Source: Mimachlamys varia
Lineage: Eukaryota; Mollusca; Bivalvia; Pectinida; Pectinidae
Assembly: GCA_947623455.1 (NCBI GenBank)
Contig: OX392534.1
Span: 34,539,426-34,603,425, forward strand
Length of the DNA stretch: 64,000 nt
Direction: 5' to 3'
Under the pieces are notes generated by a model. The model made no database searches, had not been told where the DNA came from, and saw nothing but the letters and a program-made list of their open reading frames with translations. The position numbers and the translations under genes are program-made. Shown here piece after piece: positions 50,691 to 63,130 of this stretch; positions within the stretch are counted from its first letter, which is position 1, and each line of letters opens with the position of its first letter.

Positions 50691-51376
50691 TAATATTCTT
50701 TATCTAGATATTCAAATACTATTTCATAGTTATTAGTATAACTTAGTATATAATAAACAAAATATTAAACTCGATTTTATTATGTATGAATATTGTATGG
50801 AACTGGAAATTGTAAGTTAAGGTTACTGTTTTTAGATAGCATGCATATATGATATTGTATACATTATTCTTGCGTTATAGTACTGTTGAAGATATTATCG
50901 TTATCACATACTTATTATAATCCTTATGACCTCTTAAGATTGGTCATGATGTATTCTTTATGTTCTTGGTATAAAAACACATTGTTAACAGCATGACATA
51001 TATCGATGTTCAGGTCTTCATTATTTTCACCTGAATACATTATTTGCAGATAAATCAAGTTTGAAATGTCGTTCAATATCTCGTTCTTTGTCATGAATTA
51101 ATCCTTGTACAACTTGATTTTGGCCAAATCTAATTTCTGGACAAGTATTATTCTCGGTATACTACATATATTTTATCAACGTTTTGGTGTAAATGTAAGC
51201 GCTAGGATCAAGCCATCAACTCCTTTGTTGTCTCATGAGTAAGCGTCATAGCTTTTTCCCCCATTTTTTATGTTTTCGTTTTTTGTTTTGTGTGTTTTTT
51301 TGTTTTTGTTTTTGTTTTATGTATTTTGTGGTAATCTTTAATATTTCGAATAAATATGTTTTCTTTTATATTGTAG

Positions 51377-52301
51377 TTTACGTCTCAACACTAGCCTTAT
51401 AAAGTGGAGTAAAGAAACGGGTGATGTTCCCAAGTCTGTGTGCAGTGACCCATGTCCGTTTGGATCAACCAAGCTCGAAAAGGGCGAGAGCTGCTGCTGG
51501 GCATGCATCCAATGTGCTGATAACGAGTATCTTGAAGATGAATTCACATGCACGGAATGTGAGGAGGGATATCATCCAAATGTGAATAAGTCTATGTGTG
51601 TCCCACTTCCGGTGTTGCATCTCGAATGGGACAGTCTATGGGTGATACTTCCGATTGTGTTTTCGAGTTTTGGGATTGTGTGCACAGTGTTGGTAGTAGC
51701 TGTATTTATACGATACAACTCCACGCCAGTCATCATGGCGTCTGGACGAGAACTTTGCTATGTTCTTCTCATAGGAATATCAATGGCTTACGGGACATCG
51801 TTAATCATGTTGATTCGGCCTTCAATAATCCTATGTACTCTACGCAGACTTGGATTAGGAGTGTCACTCTGTCTTATATATGCCGCCATGTTGACCAAAA
51901 CAAACCGGATTTATAGAATTTTTAACAACGGGATTAAAGCAATGGTCAAGCGGCCATCATATACTAGCCCTAGATCGCAGATATTCATATGTATGAGCAT
52001 GGTGTCTGTGCAAATTGTAGGAGGACTTACGTGGCTTGGGTTTGAAAAGCCAGCAACTATGTATGTGTTTCAGCAAAGTACCTTCCTAGTCCTCAAGTGT
52101 CGCGCAAGCCAAATCGCCATCATCGTGTCCCTAATGTATAACATACTCTTAATCATCATCTGTACTGTGTACGGGATTAAAACACGCAAGATCCCACAAA
52201 ACTATAATGAGGCGAAGTGTATAGCATTTACTATGTACAGCACTTGCATCGTCTGGCTTGCCTTCATCCCCATCTACTTTGGGGCAAGTAGTGACTTCAA
52301 G
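51377..52301 (+). CDS. mGluR: Metabotropic glutamate receptor, Cys-rich linker and TM1-TM6 exon
   Basis: A 925-nt exon. It starts SLRLNTSLIKW (end of the ligand domain), then the cysteine-rich linker with nine Cys (VCSDPC, SCCWAC, IQC, FTC, TEC, SMC), which couples ligand-domain closure to the membrane part. TM1 is near WVILPIVFSSFGIVCTVLVV; the first loop reads RYNSTPVIMASGREL. TM2 and TM3 follow (LCTLRRLGLGVSLC, AAMLTKTNRIYRIF), TM4 is near QIFICMSMVSVQIVGG, and TM5 near IAIIVSLMYNILLIIICTVY. The third loop plus TM6 reads KTRKIPQNYNEAKCIAFTMY and STCIVWLAFIPIYFGAS. The KTR...NEAK and FTMY.TCIVWLAFIPI signatures are diagnostic for mGluRs. Acceptor TTGTAG at 51376/51377 (phase 2); donor TTCAAG|GTAAGC at 52301/52302 (phase 0). 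Confidence 0.97.
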
Positions 52302-52954
52302 GTAAGCATGTCATATTGGTGTTGCGATTTTTCATCCATATCAGTACAACTGCAGCATTATCTGAATTCAGCATTGTACGAGTTCAAATATCAGTCTTTT
52401 CCTCAGGTGAAAGCCTCCCTATCTTATTTGTAAAAGTCTTTATAATTATATAATCCTAACTCTCCTTTTTCCAATCGTCGTAACCCCTGTAATTTCCAAA
52501 CCATAATAACAGAGATTCCTAACCATAATAACAGAGAACCATTACATTTTAAAAGCATTATAACATATACTGCAGATCAGATTTGTTATTGTAACCTGCC
52601 TCTTTATACAAAATAAATATTCAAGTACGTTTGACTATTTCATGGTCATTTCAATGCATTTCATATACAACAATGAATTAGCTAAATTATTTGACCGTTG
52701 GCGACATGAACTCATACACGTTTCCTTAGAAACGATTGTGACAAAGCGTATGTGTAATATTGATTTAAGCGGTTTCTTTTACACAAAGAACACGCTAAAT
52801 TCAATATGATTAAAATGGCGCAAAAAGGATAAACAATCACTTAGAAATTAGTGATGAACACGGTAATTTTTTTTAGAACTTTCAATTCAAAGTAACAGTT
52901 AACCCATGCCCTTTTACTCAATAGTCAAAACAGTTTTCCCTCGGTGTAGGGACC

Positions 52955-53008
52955 AACCTGGTGAACTATTTCCCGCGTCTCCGACCTTATGAAATAGTTC
53001 ACCAGGTT
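52955..53008. repeat. Perfect 17-bp inverted repeat, 20-nt loop
   Basis: AACCTGGTGAACTATTT (52955-52971) and its exact reverse complement (52992-53008). Located 650 bp into the TM6-TM7 intron. Confidence 0.85.
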
Positions 53009-54008
53009 TGTTCTGCACGCCTTGACTGACAGGGAATGAATTTACTTTATAATAATAAATTGTTTGAAATCCAAATTTGCGATATTTGCTTTAGGAACCC
53101 CGACAAAATGCCCATCGAAATGATAGATTCTCTCTAATAACTATCATGTATTTTCAAAGTATTACTCGCCAAAGCCTTGTATAAAATAGTATGTGCCTTT
53201 TATGTTATTTACATCAAACAAAATTTAGACAAACTTTCTGTTGGTATGCATATATGTGAATATTCAATTACATATTAATAGTGAACCGGTAAGATTAATA
53301 TATATTGTTAGACCATATGCGTTCTGTCAAGCTTTTGTCTATAAAAACCTATTTTTCAGAGAAGATAGATGGTTTTCGGATACGTAACGTTACTTATCAA
53401 TCAAAATGTCACTTGAAGCTACAAAATGTGTCAAAACATATTTGCGTCTAAATACCAAATGCCTGATGCATGTAATGTTAAATCAGTTTGTGTGTGAACT
53501 GTAAAACTTTATGTTGGTAAATGTATAGTGATGCTGTCTCGTGTTATTGATAAGGATCTAAAACAGTATATGATCAATCACCGAAGAATGATACATGTGC
53601 CTTTATTTACAAACTGCTAAAAATGGCATTGTTTCGTTGAAACAGATAAATCAAAAATTAGATATGCGTTTGCATGATAATAATGACCATATATTTCACA
53701 AAAAAAAGAACAAAAACGGTGTTTTTGTAGAAATGTTTACGTGATGTGAACTAAGAAGAAAGATTAAGCGACCGTTCACTAAAATGAGAACAAAATTAAA
53801 CCTTCTGAAAAACACATCAGAAATACATGAATTTTGAAGGGAATCCAAATGACATGAAATAGTTGTGGTGATTGAATATTTCGGAACAGCTTCGGAATCA
53901 AAGTAAAGTTAATTCAAAATAACGTATTCATAATCCAACGTTATTTTTTTCAATATCGTGATGATTATTACATGTTAGGTACAAAATCATGAACACGAAA
54001 AAATAATC

Positions 54009-54320
54009 AGGGAATAACGAAGCGTCAACAAAACCATAATCAGAGCTCAAAATAAAAAAAAAAAATAGGCAAAATATGAACAACGGAAATCTTTTCAAGG
54101 AAACTCTAGCAAAAGTACAAGATAATAAGACCAGGTGTCCAGGTAGTGTAAACATCTTATGTTGCATCGATGACATCCACCAAGTAATTACATTATACCC
54201 AGGCAAGTGTCACGTCCTCTAGGTGAACACGGAGGTATCATGTTTAATCATAGCAAGTAGAAGTTCTAATGAGCAAACTCAAAAGGTCCATCTTCATATC
54301 AAACAATGATAAGAACATAC
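54009..54320 (-). mobile_element. Retroelement 3' tail (family A)
   Basis: On + reads CAGGGAATAACGAAGCGTCA, CAAAACCATAATCAGAGCTC, an A-run replacing ATCGATTAAACT, GACCAGGTGTCCAGGTAGTG, ATGACATCCACCAAG, CATAGCAAGTAG and TCCATCTTCATATCAAACAA. Sense minus; more diverged than the 27.6-kb copy. Confidence 0.83.
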
Positions 54321-55435
54321 AGAGAAACAATAACATTAACCAACGCGTTATTTGACGAGAAGAAAACTTTCGGGGAGAAACTGATTATCTTATTCGTTGA
54401 GAAATGTGCAATGTGAACTGAACTCAAATCATATGTTAATTCCTTTATTAAGTGTTTTCTGGGGAGTGTTTGAATTCAGATGAGATCGAAATGAACTATT
54501 ACAAACAGTTGAACATTACTGTCAGTGCGTTCTTAATGCTTTTTTGTTGGTCAAAATGATTCGAGAATAAAACATTTCTTTCTAAACTACATTCTTAGAC
54601 TACTTATCTCCATATACATGTAGTAATACACCCTAGACATACACCATGACACTTTTCATTTGTTTCGGTTAAAATTTACCCCTGCGAAAAGACCAAATAC
54701 AAAACACGACAAATGGTCCCTTATCCCAAGGGATAAATCCCTCATACCTTAACCAGTTAAAGTACGCTAATCAAGTTATAGGTCTAAGACAGAGCTGGCT
54801 ACTGACATCTAAAGTTCGTCAATTTTTATACCAGTTCCCTTGTCACCAATTGTGAACGGCTTTTCAAAGCAAAGCGTTGCCAAATGACTTTGAAGATTCG
54901 ACTGTTTTTTTTTATCTAAGACTGATTTTGCAGCAACATAGAGAAATAAATTCGTATCTTGTACTTTCAACGAAACAAACTCTCGTCTGGAGGGTTTACT
55001 TTATTGCTGGGATTACAGCTCAAAATGGTTTCCCATAGACGTAAATATTTACATGGTAGCGGTATTGATCAGTTTCGTATTCAACCACTTCACACTTTTC
55101 ATGTCTGGATGCTAGGTGTGGTGTCAGTAATCCTGCAAATGAGAAAAAAAAATCTTATCCTCGAACAGAGAGTAACACGTAAGGACACGACTTTCTTCTG
55201 CTTTGAAATTTCCAATCCTTGGCCCGTTTAAATCAATACCCACACCCTGCAGTAATCTGTTTTAATGATTTCAAGTAAGATTTTTGAGAGAAATTATGTT
55301 TCTAACTTTCAGCTATGGATGGTATGTTTTATAAGTTCAAAGTTTGTTTTAACACAAAAGTACTGTTCAAAATATTTGGGTTAAACATACGATCTATTAT
55401 GTCTCTATATGAATATCTATTGTCCTTCGTCTGTT

Positions 55436-55515
55436 CGTCTTCTGGTTCATCGTCTGATTCATCTTCTTGTTTTTCCTCTGGTTCTTCTTTTTGTTCTGCT
55501 AGTTCTTCTATTAAT
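55436..55515. repeat. TCTTCTGGTTCATCG-type short tandem repeat
   Basis: About 80 bp of imperfect TCTTCTGGT and TCATCT units; in one frame it reads as Ser-rich, but there is no gene context. Confidence 0.7.
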
Positions 55516-56289
55516 ACCCCATCCGGGTCATAACTTGTAAACCGTTAAAGATATCATGACACGCTTGTAGTATACATGCAAAACCTCAATCCAGTGTTTA
55601 ATGCGCTGCCATAATGCCACTGTGAGTTTGAAATCAAGATCGAAGGTCAAATAAGAGTGAATATTTTAAATAATCCTTGCCCGGAAGATTACTTGTAAAC
55701 TGGTAATGATACAAATATGAAACTTGCAGTATAACTGCATCGCCAGTAGACGATGCCAAGTGCACTGTTTGTTTGTCATTGTGGCCTTCACTCAAAGATC
55801 AGATGTAAAAAGGTGCACGATAAGATGATGGCAACGACCCTTAGGGGTCATTAAATAAAATGCCAAGGTCAAAGGTTACATCTCTAAACTGCTTAACATT
55901 TTGTTAATGTGCTATGAAGCGAAATTTGTCGGTATCAAACAAGGTTTAAAATTGGGACCAAATCACATTATAACACCCCCCACCCACCCTTAATCCGGGC
56001 ATCATTTCCAACTAACAGGTCAGTTTTGAGGACTGCTGTTATGGTTTTTATTGTAATTTGAACTTCATGTTTGCATTTCATGATTTAGCAGGAGGCAATT
56101 TTCAAAGACTAAGGTCAAATGTACAATATAAAATGTTTCGATTATATTAAAACTTGTGCAATGCTTCTAGGAAAATTTTGTCTTTGCCGTATTTTTAACA
56201 TTACGACCCTACGTTTCTGCTGACACATGTTAAGCAGGAACAAATTACATGTTTGAGGACTATGGTACATTACACCTTTTAGATCGACG

Positions 56290-57065
56290 CTCGTATCATA
56301 TCATTTGTTTTCACGCTGTGGTATGTGTAGTACTTATGTTTAAACGTTGGGGTATATTTAGTCACTGTGTGCTGACCAAGTAGTATTTTGTCTTTTTGTG
56401 TTGACGCTATGGAATATTTTGTCTGTGTGTAATGGAGCCGTGGTAGATTTTGTCTTTTTGTATTGACGCTATGGTAGATTTTGTCTTTGTACATCGACGC
56501 TATGGTAGATTTCGTCTTTGTGTATTGACGCTATGGTAGATTTCGTCTTTGTGTATTGGCGCTATGGTAGATTTCTTCTTTGTGTATCGACGTAATGATA
56601 TATTTTATCTTTGTATATTGATCTATGGTAGATTTTGTCTGTGTATTGACGCTATGGTAGATTCCGTCTTTGTGTATTGATGCTATGGTAGATTTTGTCT
56701 TTGTGTATTGACGCAGTGATATATTTCGTCTTTGTGTATTGATGCTATGGTAGATTTCGTCTTTGTGTATTGATGCTATGTTAGATTTTGTCTTTGTGTA
56801 TTGACGCAATGGAATATATTGTTCTTATTTGTTGTCGCAGAGGTATATTTTTTGTTTATGTGTTGACACTGGGATGTTTGTGTGTTTAAGTTGGGCTATA
56901 ATATGTTCTTGTGTATTGTATTTAAGCTGTGATAAAACAACGCCTGGGTTGTTTATATATTGATGGTGTGGTACGTTTTGCTCACCTGTGTTGATGCTGT
57001 GATAAACGAACGATATTCCTTTGCGTTGCCGCTGTAGTATTTTGGTCCTTGTGTATTGACGCCTA
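56290..57065. repeat. 31-bp minisatellite array (family M31), second locus, ~23 copies
   Basis: The unit GACGCTATGGTAGATTTTGT, CTTTGTGTATT has a 31-bp period and is homologous to the array at 14500-15700 (CGCTGTGGTATATTTTGT, CA, ATGTTTGTT). On the antisense strand both arrays translate to the shared phrase IYHSVN. The centre (56400-56800) is regular, the flanks are degenerate. Confidence 0.9.
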
Positions 57066-58352
57066 GACAGCATGTCCTGGTGTTGCGATGCTCTGTAATA
57101 CTCTTAGTTTGAATTTGTATACAAGTCATTTTACTTCATATTCTGACAGGTTGCATTTTATTTCTCTCATAAAATATTTGGAGCCATATTTACAATTATC
57201 ACTTCTCTTACTTAATTACGTTCACAAAAAATAAAAACCTTTAAAATCATATGATAGGGATTGATCCGTCTACGTCGTTGTTCAAACGACCATACTTTAT
57301 CAATATGGAATACGAAGATATGTAATGCCGTGCTTTTAACCCGACATTTCAAAAGAGAATTAGTTCACATCTGTTCATACAAGCTTCAATGTGGTTAATG
57401 TCAACTAAAAAGCTTTTTTAACGTGGGATTATGTTTTTCGTTCTGAACACCTCTGATAAGACTGACAATAAACGAGGCGTATTGATCTACGCGTAGGCAC
57501 TTCCGCTTGAATAAGCACCATGCAAAATCGACACAAGATAATTACCACATATATTCATAGAATCTCTGAATGTCGTCAGGTTTTTGGCAAGAGTCTATTA
57601 ACTTTAACAAATAGCAACTTAATTTCCAATGTAGGCGATGCGTCCAGATACTCTAATTAAACCAATAACCTAATCAGAGATGAAGCGACCTGATCTCTCT
57701 CTTGTTATGGAAAAGATCGTTCGTATTCAACCTCGGGTTTATCTGGTGTGTCAATAAACTACACCTGGATGAAACATAAAGGCATCACACATTTTTATAA
57801 AAAAATATATATAATCACATTTATTGAACACATTGTATGGGTGAAGTTCATTATGTCACGATTAAGGATGATGGATGTAAGCTCATATCACCACTGTTAT
57901 GTTACGTAGTATCTTAAAGCACACTTGGTACATGTATCAACGTAAATGCTATTTTTTCGATATTTTATTTTTTTTTGTATCATTAAAAGTACCTCCACCA
58001 AAACATTATGGTTTCTTTCTTCCTCTTATTCAAGTTGAACATGTAAGCAAAAATATGGCATACGCTTGTAGGCATGGCCATGGTGATTTCATGAACAACG
58101 CAATGCAAGGGTCAAGCAAGATTATAGTTATGGTAGTGATGTTCATTTTCTTATGACCACACCAAAAAAAATGATATATGTAGCATATAAATAATGTGTG
58201 GCTTAAGATTTTTGGAGATTATAGGACCAGATATGGTTGGTAAAAACGGTTTAATCTGTCTCGCCTATGACTTTGACACTTACGTTTTACAGTACTCAAT
58301 TAATTATAAGTTTTTTTTGTGTATATCTAATACTTATTAATTTTCGTTTCAG

Positions 58353-58727
58353 ATTGAAGTTACCTCCCTTTGTATGTGTGTTAGCATTAGCGCTACAGTG
58401 GCACTGGTGTGCTTGTTTGCACCGAAAATGTATATAGTGCTACTTCAGCCTCATAAGAACGTCCGCAAGGGGGCGTCCTGTGCCAGCAACAAACCTTCAT
58501 TGTCGTCACGCCCCTGTTATGACCGCCAGAATTCATTCGGAAGCTTTCCACTACCACTTCCGAACGGCGGTATGTTCACTAACCCAGTTCCGGTGGCTCC
58601 TCCAAACACCCAAATGACGCAGACAACCTTTAATGACGTATTCAATGATAGCTTCGATGATTTATCATGTGATGAAATAACAGCAATGAATAATAATGAA
58701 GAACAGCAGATGGAAGCAGATATATAA
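58353..58727 (+). CDS. mGluR: Metabotropic glutamate receptor, last exon: TM7 and cytoplasmic tail
   Basis: The exon starts IEVTSLCMCVSISATVALVC, then LFAPKMYIVLLQPHKNVRK, which is TM7 plus the conserved start of the C-tail (the PK.YI.L..P..NV motif of mGluRs). The remaining ~85 residues are a cytoplasmic tail that is Ser- and Pro-containing at first (PLPLPNGG, PVAPPNTQ) and acidic at the end (DVFNDSFDDLSCDEI), closing with EADI and TAA at 58725-58727. I see no PPxxF Homer-binding motif of the group I type. Acceptor TTTCGTTTCAG at 58352/58353, phase 0. Joined to the other six exons this completes 750 visible residues. Confidence 0.96.
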   Translation: MEVTSLCMCVSISATVALVCLFAPKMYIVLLQPHKNVRKGASCASNKPSLSSRPCYDRQNSFGSFPLPLPNGGMFTNPVPVAPPNTQMTQTTFNDVFNDSFDDLSCDEITAMNNNEEQQMEADI

Positions 58728-60020
58728 TACAAGATGTCGGTCATCACTATCAGTTTTTTCTTCGTACATGTATATCGCCAAATTCTAAAATAGTAATTTT
58801 ACCTTTAAAGCTTATATTGTCCTCTGTATGTACCCCCCTTTACTTTATTGCATACATGCTGCACTACCGCTGAACTTTAATATTGTGTACGAAAGAAACA
58901 AATTTTAAAATGCGTGAATGTCAGTGCATAATGTAATATGGTATTTCTTATGTCAAATTGTACATAAATAAGACGAGTTGATACCTTTATCTTGTTAATA
59001 ACCAATATTTAATACGAGTAAAATCACTTTGTTTAGTAATAGTGTTTAGTTGTTTCTTACAGCTGTCACGATGTCACTGTGTGATAACTTGATATTACGT
59101 GAACGTAGGTTTATATGGCTGAGCAAACCTATGTTGATGTTTTAACTCGAGTTATCTCACAACGACAATATGACCTGCTTGTTCGAAATAATTTCTATTT
59201 TTGTAATAGGTACTTTTTTCACTTTGTTTCATTATGATCATAAAAAAAAACAGAAAATACTTTCGAGACATTGTGTTCGACTGGCATACTGTATATGCTG
59301 GTAAGGTGTGTAATTATGTGGTTTTATGTGGCAGTTGACAATGCTTTTATAACCGTTTTTACTTTTAACGGTATATTCTTATATTGTACGAACGAAGGTT
59401 GGTGTTCTCAACGAATGTATGGCTTATGTATTATTATATATACATAATTTTTAACTATGAAAGTTGGGAAGAAACCTGCTGAAAGTGTAAATCGTGAAGT
59501 AAACAGCACTTTCACATCTATCATATTGATAACTTGAGTTATAGAATATATTTTGTGGTATATTTCCTGAAAAACATAGACTGAGTGTGAGTGTAACAAA
59601 TGACCCACTCAAATGTGAGTGTCTGCCATACATTGCATATCAAACGTTCAAACCATTCCCATGGACATCGTTTGCAATCATTTTTACACGTGCAAAACGT
59701 GTATATGGATTTTATAACTGTAAACACATCAGATTTGATTTTTAGTGTCACGTGGTTGTAACTTATTGCTTTTGATTTGTTTATAATTCCGTATATCATC
59801 TATGACGTCATATTATTGACAAGTAGTGACAAACATGGATTGCATGTAGAACACCACGATAGTGCCATTTAAAGAACGTTATATATAATGTGTGAATATA
59901 TTGTCTTGAATGGCATGTCATAAGGCAGAGGAACATTTTAGTAATCACCATGACTGCATACATGTTCCATTGTAAGTTTAAGAGTTGTTATTTAAATAAA
60001 TTGATGTGATTTGCTTTGTA
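58728..60020 (+). other. Probable 3' UTR of the mGluR gene
   Basis: AT-rich sequence after the stop, with no ORF of note. The best polyadenylation signal is AATAAA at 59995-60000, ~1.27 kb after the stop, so the UTR is assumed to end shortly after it. The extent is inferred; another AATAAA lies at 60764-60769. Confidence 0.5.
59995..60000 (+). promoter_or_regulatory. Candidate poly(A) signal AATAAA
   Basis: First canonical AATAAA after the mGluR stop codon, followed within 30-60 nt by T/GT-rich sequence (TTGATGTGATTTGCTTTG). Alternative AATAAA at 60764 and 61630. Confidence 0.45.
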
Positions 60021-61429
60021 ATTAATGTCAGATATTAACATGATTCATTAAAGGTTCGGTTGTTTGACATTATATCCATTCATTACCTGTGTCTATTTGT
60101 ATGTATACATGTATGTATCGTAGCAATGAAAGGGGATATGTATATGTAACTTGCTATAATTTCCATTGGGAAATACTTTTTTCTATATTCATTTTCACTA
60201 GAATTTCTCCAAGATTACGTCTTAGGAAAACAAATTCCTCATATCAACTTCAATTATAAATATTATCGTTCAAAAATGATATCCCAAATCACAATCAATT
60301 TTCATTGTAAAAATGTAAAAAATTGTAAAAAATCATAATATTTATATGTTTTTAACTAAAATGTGGTATACATGTTTATGTTTAATCTCTACAGTTACTT
60401 CACCATAGTTTGACGATTTTTATAATTGTGTCCATCAAGTTGTGTATATACTCACTTCTGATCAGTATATCAATCGAAATCACTGTTATCGTAAGGGATT
60501 TCATTGACAAGCACAATGTTCTTGCTTGACAAAATCTATTGACTTACTGATGCGAGCGATACTTGATTTATCCTATTGCATTCAAGTAAGAAAAATATCA
60601 GTGTTGTGATGCATAATATTTCAGTAATATGTGCGTTCATATATATATATATATGTATTAACAAATACTGTGACGTCATTGGTACTATGACGTCATATAT
60701 TGTTATCAATTGGCCTAATTGTGTGATTTACTCGCCACGTTATTGTACATGTACAATGTAAATAATAAACCCAAAACGATATGTTTTACACAAATATTAT
60801 GGTATGTGTGTTCCAATGATATTTTTTATCTAAATGCATTAATTAACCGTATTAGTAATACATAGTACAATTCTATTTATAGCTTGGAAATTGTGTCTTA
60901 GAAAGTAGATTTCTAACATATATTATTCTGTTAATTCCTGATACAAAGTCTATACTAGAAAGGGTACATCAGTGTACTTTGTATGGAGACGGAATATGCC
61001 TCCATATACAACAAATGTAGCATTTATATGTGATACACTGTATGCATCATATACAAGGTATTGTAATAGTTATTTCCCCTACCAGTGCATTGAAACGGCT
61101 TTAATCATTGGATGTATGTCATGACGTCACAAAAGTTACGTTTTAGGCACATGTATGGTCGTTCGGTTTACACGTCTATCATGTCGAGTAATCAAACACA
61201 AACATCTATACTTTTGTCATTAATCTGGTATTGTTATGAGAATAATGGAGTCTGTGTTTCTTACGATGGAATAACGCCATTCATGTTTTCTTTCGAAATG
61301 TTCTGTATTTCTGTTGTGAAATATTATGCATTAATGTTTCTAGGCTTCTATATTGTATTTTTGGATAAAGCACACAATATTCCGAAACCTATATATATTC
61401 CGTGTACCTAATAGCGTCAGTTACTAAAT

Positions 61430-61860
61430 ATTTTGATCCCATGTTTTTTCGTCCAATATCATTTTACGTCCCATATCGGTATCGTCAACCATGGTAATCT
61501 ATATCGATATCACAAGCCTTATCCAGCCGATATCGGTATCATTTTCTCTTATACATCCTATATCGATACCGTTTACCGTCAGATATCGATTTGTATACTC
61601 AATACATCCGATTATTGATATTGAAACTGAATAAAACCTGGTGTTATCGTACGATATCGAGATTGGAATTCGTGAGTCTATATCGATAACCTTTAGTCCT
61701 ATTTCGGTATTGTTTTTCGATACATCGTACTTCCGACATCGATAAATGTAGCGATATTATATAAACAATCGATCTCTCATTTTAGTCTTTAGTCTGATAT
61801 CAATATTGTTTTTCCTCTTATAATCAGATATCGATCACATTACGTCGTATATACACCTCG
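61430..61860. repeat. Degenerate repeat block rich in TATCGATA palindromes
   Basis: ATATCGATATC, CGATATCGGTATC, TATATCGATACCG, CAGATATCGAT, CTATATCGATAACC, ACATCGATAAA and AATCGATC occur about every 30-40 bp with TTTACC, TTTTTC and ACATC words between. This looks like an old, strongly mutated ~35-bp minisatellite. Confidence 0.65.
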
Positions 61861-62808
61861 TAGAGTTATCAATCATAGTATTTTACTTATCAACAAGTAT
61901 GAATTTATTCTGAGTAAAACGTTTTCTTGATTCATTTCTAAATATACCTTTTTTTCAATGTCTAGTTACGAAAAGACAACACCTCTTAAAATCATCACTA
62001 AGGTAGAACTATCTGAGATGTTGAAATATAAAGGTACAGTATATGAATTAGAGTTTATGTCTTTAATGAGAACTAATATCAATGCTATACCCATTTTGTT
62101 ACACCGGAACTGGCCATTTAATAAACAGAATGGTCAAAGACAAAATTCTATATACTCATTTTACTAAACTCTTAATCACTGATTACCTCACGAAACTATA
62201 CTTTTAAACATAACACCTCAATTTGCTTTCAAAATTGACATTAACCCCATGACTTCACTAACGTACAATGCTTAACCAGGTACAGTTCATGTAGCTAATT
62301 TGATGTAAAAAGAAAACACTTCACAAGTACATTAGTATCTCTATTTTGTTTTCGTCTTCTTGGCCTTTTCATACAGTTTTATACCTATCTGATATCCTGT
62401 ACTTTTCTTGGAGCAGCTAAGTAAACTCTCGTGAACATCCCATAATGACACCGATTTCCGGTTTGGTCGCGGGTTGCATTACAGACTAAGTGCTCAATCT
62501 ACTTTCCCGTGTTCATTAGCTGAATTTAAGTAGAGTTTTAATGTCTTAAATAGCGTTAGTTCACGATACCGAAATCTCCATCTTCTTTATGGCTGACGAA
62601 TAGCTGGATATATCCAGGTCTTGTTTTGCCGCTTTCAAAGTGTACTTCAGACCATCACATTTTTTACATAAAGCCCCTTAATGTTATTCTATTACAAAGG
62701 CGGACATGGTCTAAATATCCTCAAATTGAGCGATGTCAAAACAACGCTTCTTGGGGACATAGACACATGTATCTCAAGTATGTTATTTAATACCATGCAA
62801 AAAAAATA

Positions 62809-63130
62809 AGAGAAAACCAAAGCGTCAACAAAACCATAATCCAAACTCAAAATCTATTAAACTCGAGACTGAATAGGAACAATGGAAAGATTAACATGGA
62901 TACCTTCGTAAAAGTACAAGAGAATAAGATGAGGTGTTCCGGAAGAGTAAGCGTCTTTTGCGTTATCGACGACACCCGTCATGTATATCTTGGTCACATT
63001 CAAGTACGCATCAATCCTCAAAATGAGAACCGAGTCATCATTGTCAATCAAAACAAGTAAGCACACTAATAAGCAAACTCAAAAACGTCCATCTTCATAT
63101 CACACAGAGAATATATTTCGATGAGAACAT
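62809..63130 (-). mobile_element. Retroelement 3' tail (family A), well preserved
   Basis: On + reads AGAGAAAACCAAAGCGTCAA, CATAATCCAAACTCAAAATC, GGTGTTCCGGAAGAGTAAGC, GACGACACCCGTCATGTATA, AATGAGAACCGAGTCATCAT, AACAAGTAAGCACACTAATA and CGTCCATCTTCATATCACAC. It lies downstream of the mGluR gene; sense minus. Confidence 0.88.

Larger units (their letters stand above)
45692..51376 (+). other. mGluR intron, 5.7 kb, phase 2
   Basis: Contains a fold-back element (46311-46551), a retroelement tail (47744-47860), a long hairpin (49381-49512) and a short GTGTAGCTGT repeat (50570-50690). The rest is AT-rich with no recognised feature; near the acceptor (51240-51370) it is strongly T-rich. Confidence 0.85.
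52302..58352 (+). other. mGluR intron, 6.05 kb, phase 0
   Basis: It separates TM6 from TM7. It contains a 17-bp hairpin (52955), a retroelement tail (54009-54320), a TCT-rich microsatellite-like stretch (55436-55515) and the second 31-bp minisatellite (56290-57065). AAGGTCA words occur at about 55643, 55866 and 56110 but I attach no function. The rest shows nothing recognisable. Confidence 0.85.

Noticed and set aside
51596..51916. 106-residue ORF inside the TM exon
   Set aside because: It is another frame of the receptor exon, without similarity to any family.
56279..57073. Minus-strand ORFs of 71, 92 and 82 residues with repeated IYHSVN words
   Set aside because: They are the antisense translation of the second 31-bp array; the peptide repeats simply follow the DNA period.
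61112..61411. 99-residue plus-strand ORF downstream of the receptor
   Set aside because: AT-rich composition, no recognised domain and no promoter or splice context; probably chance.
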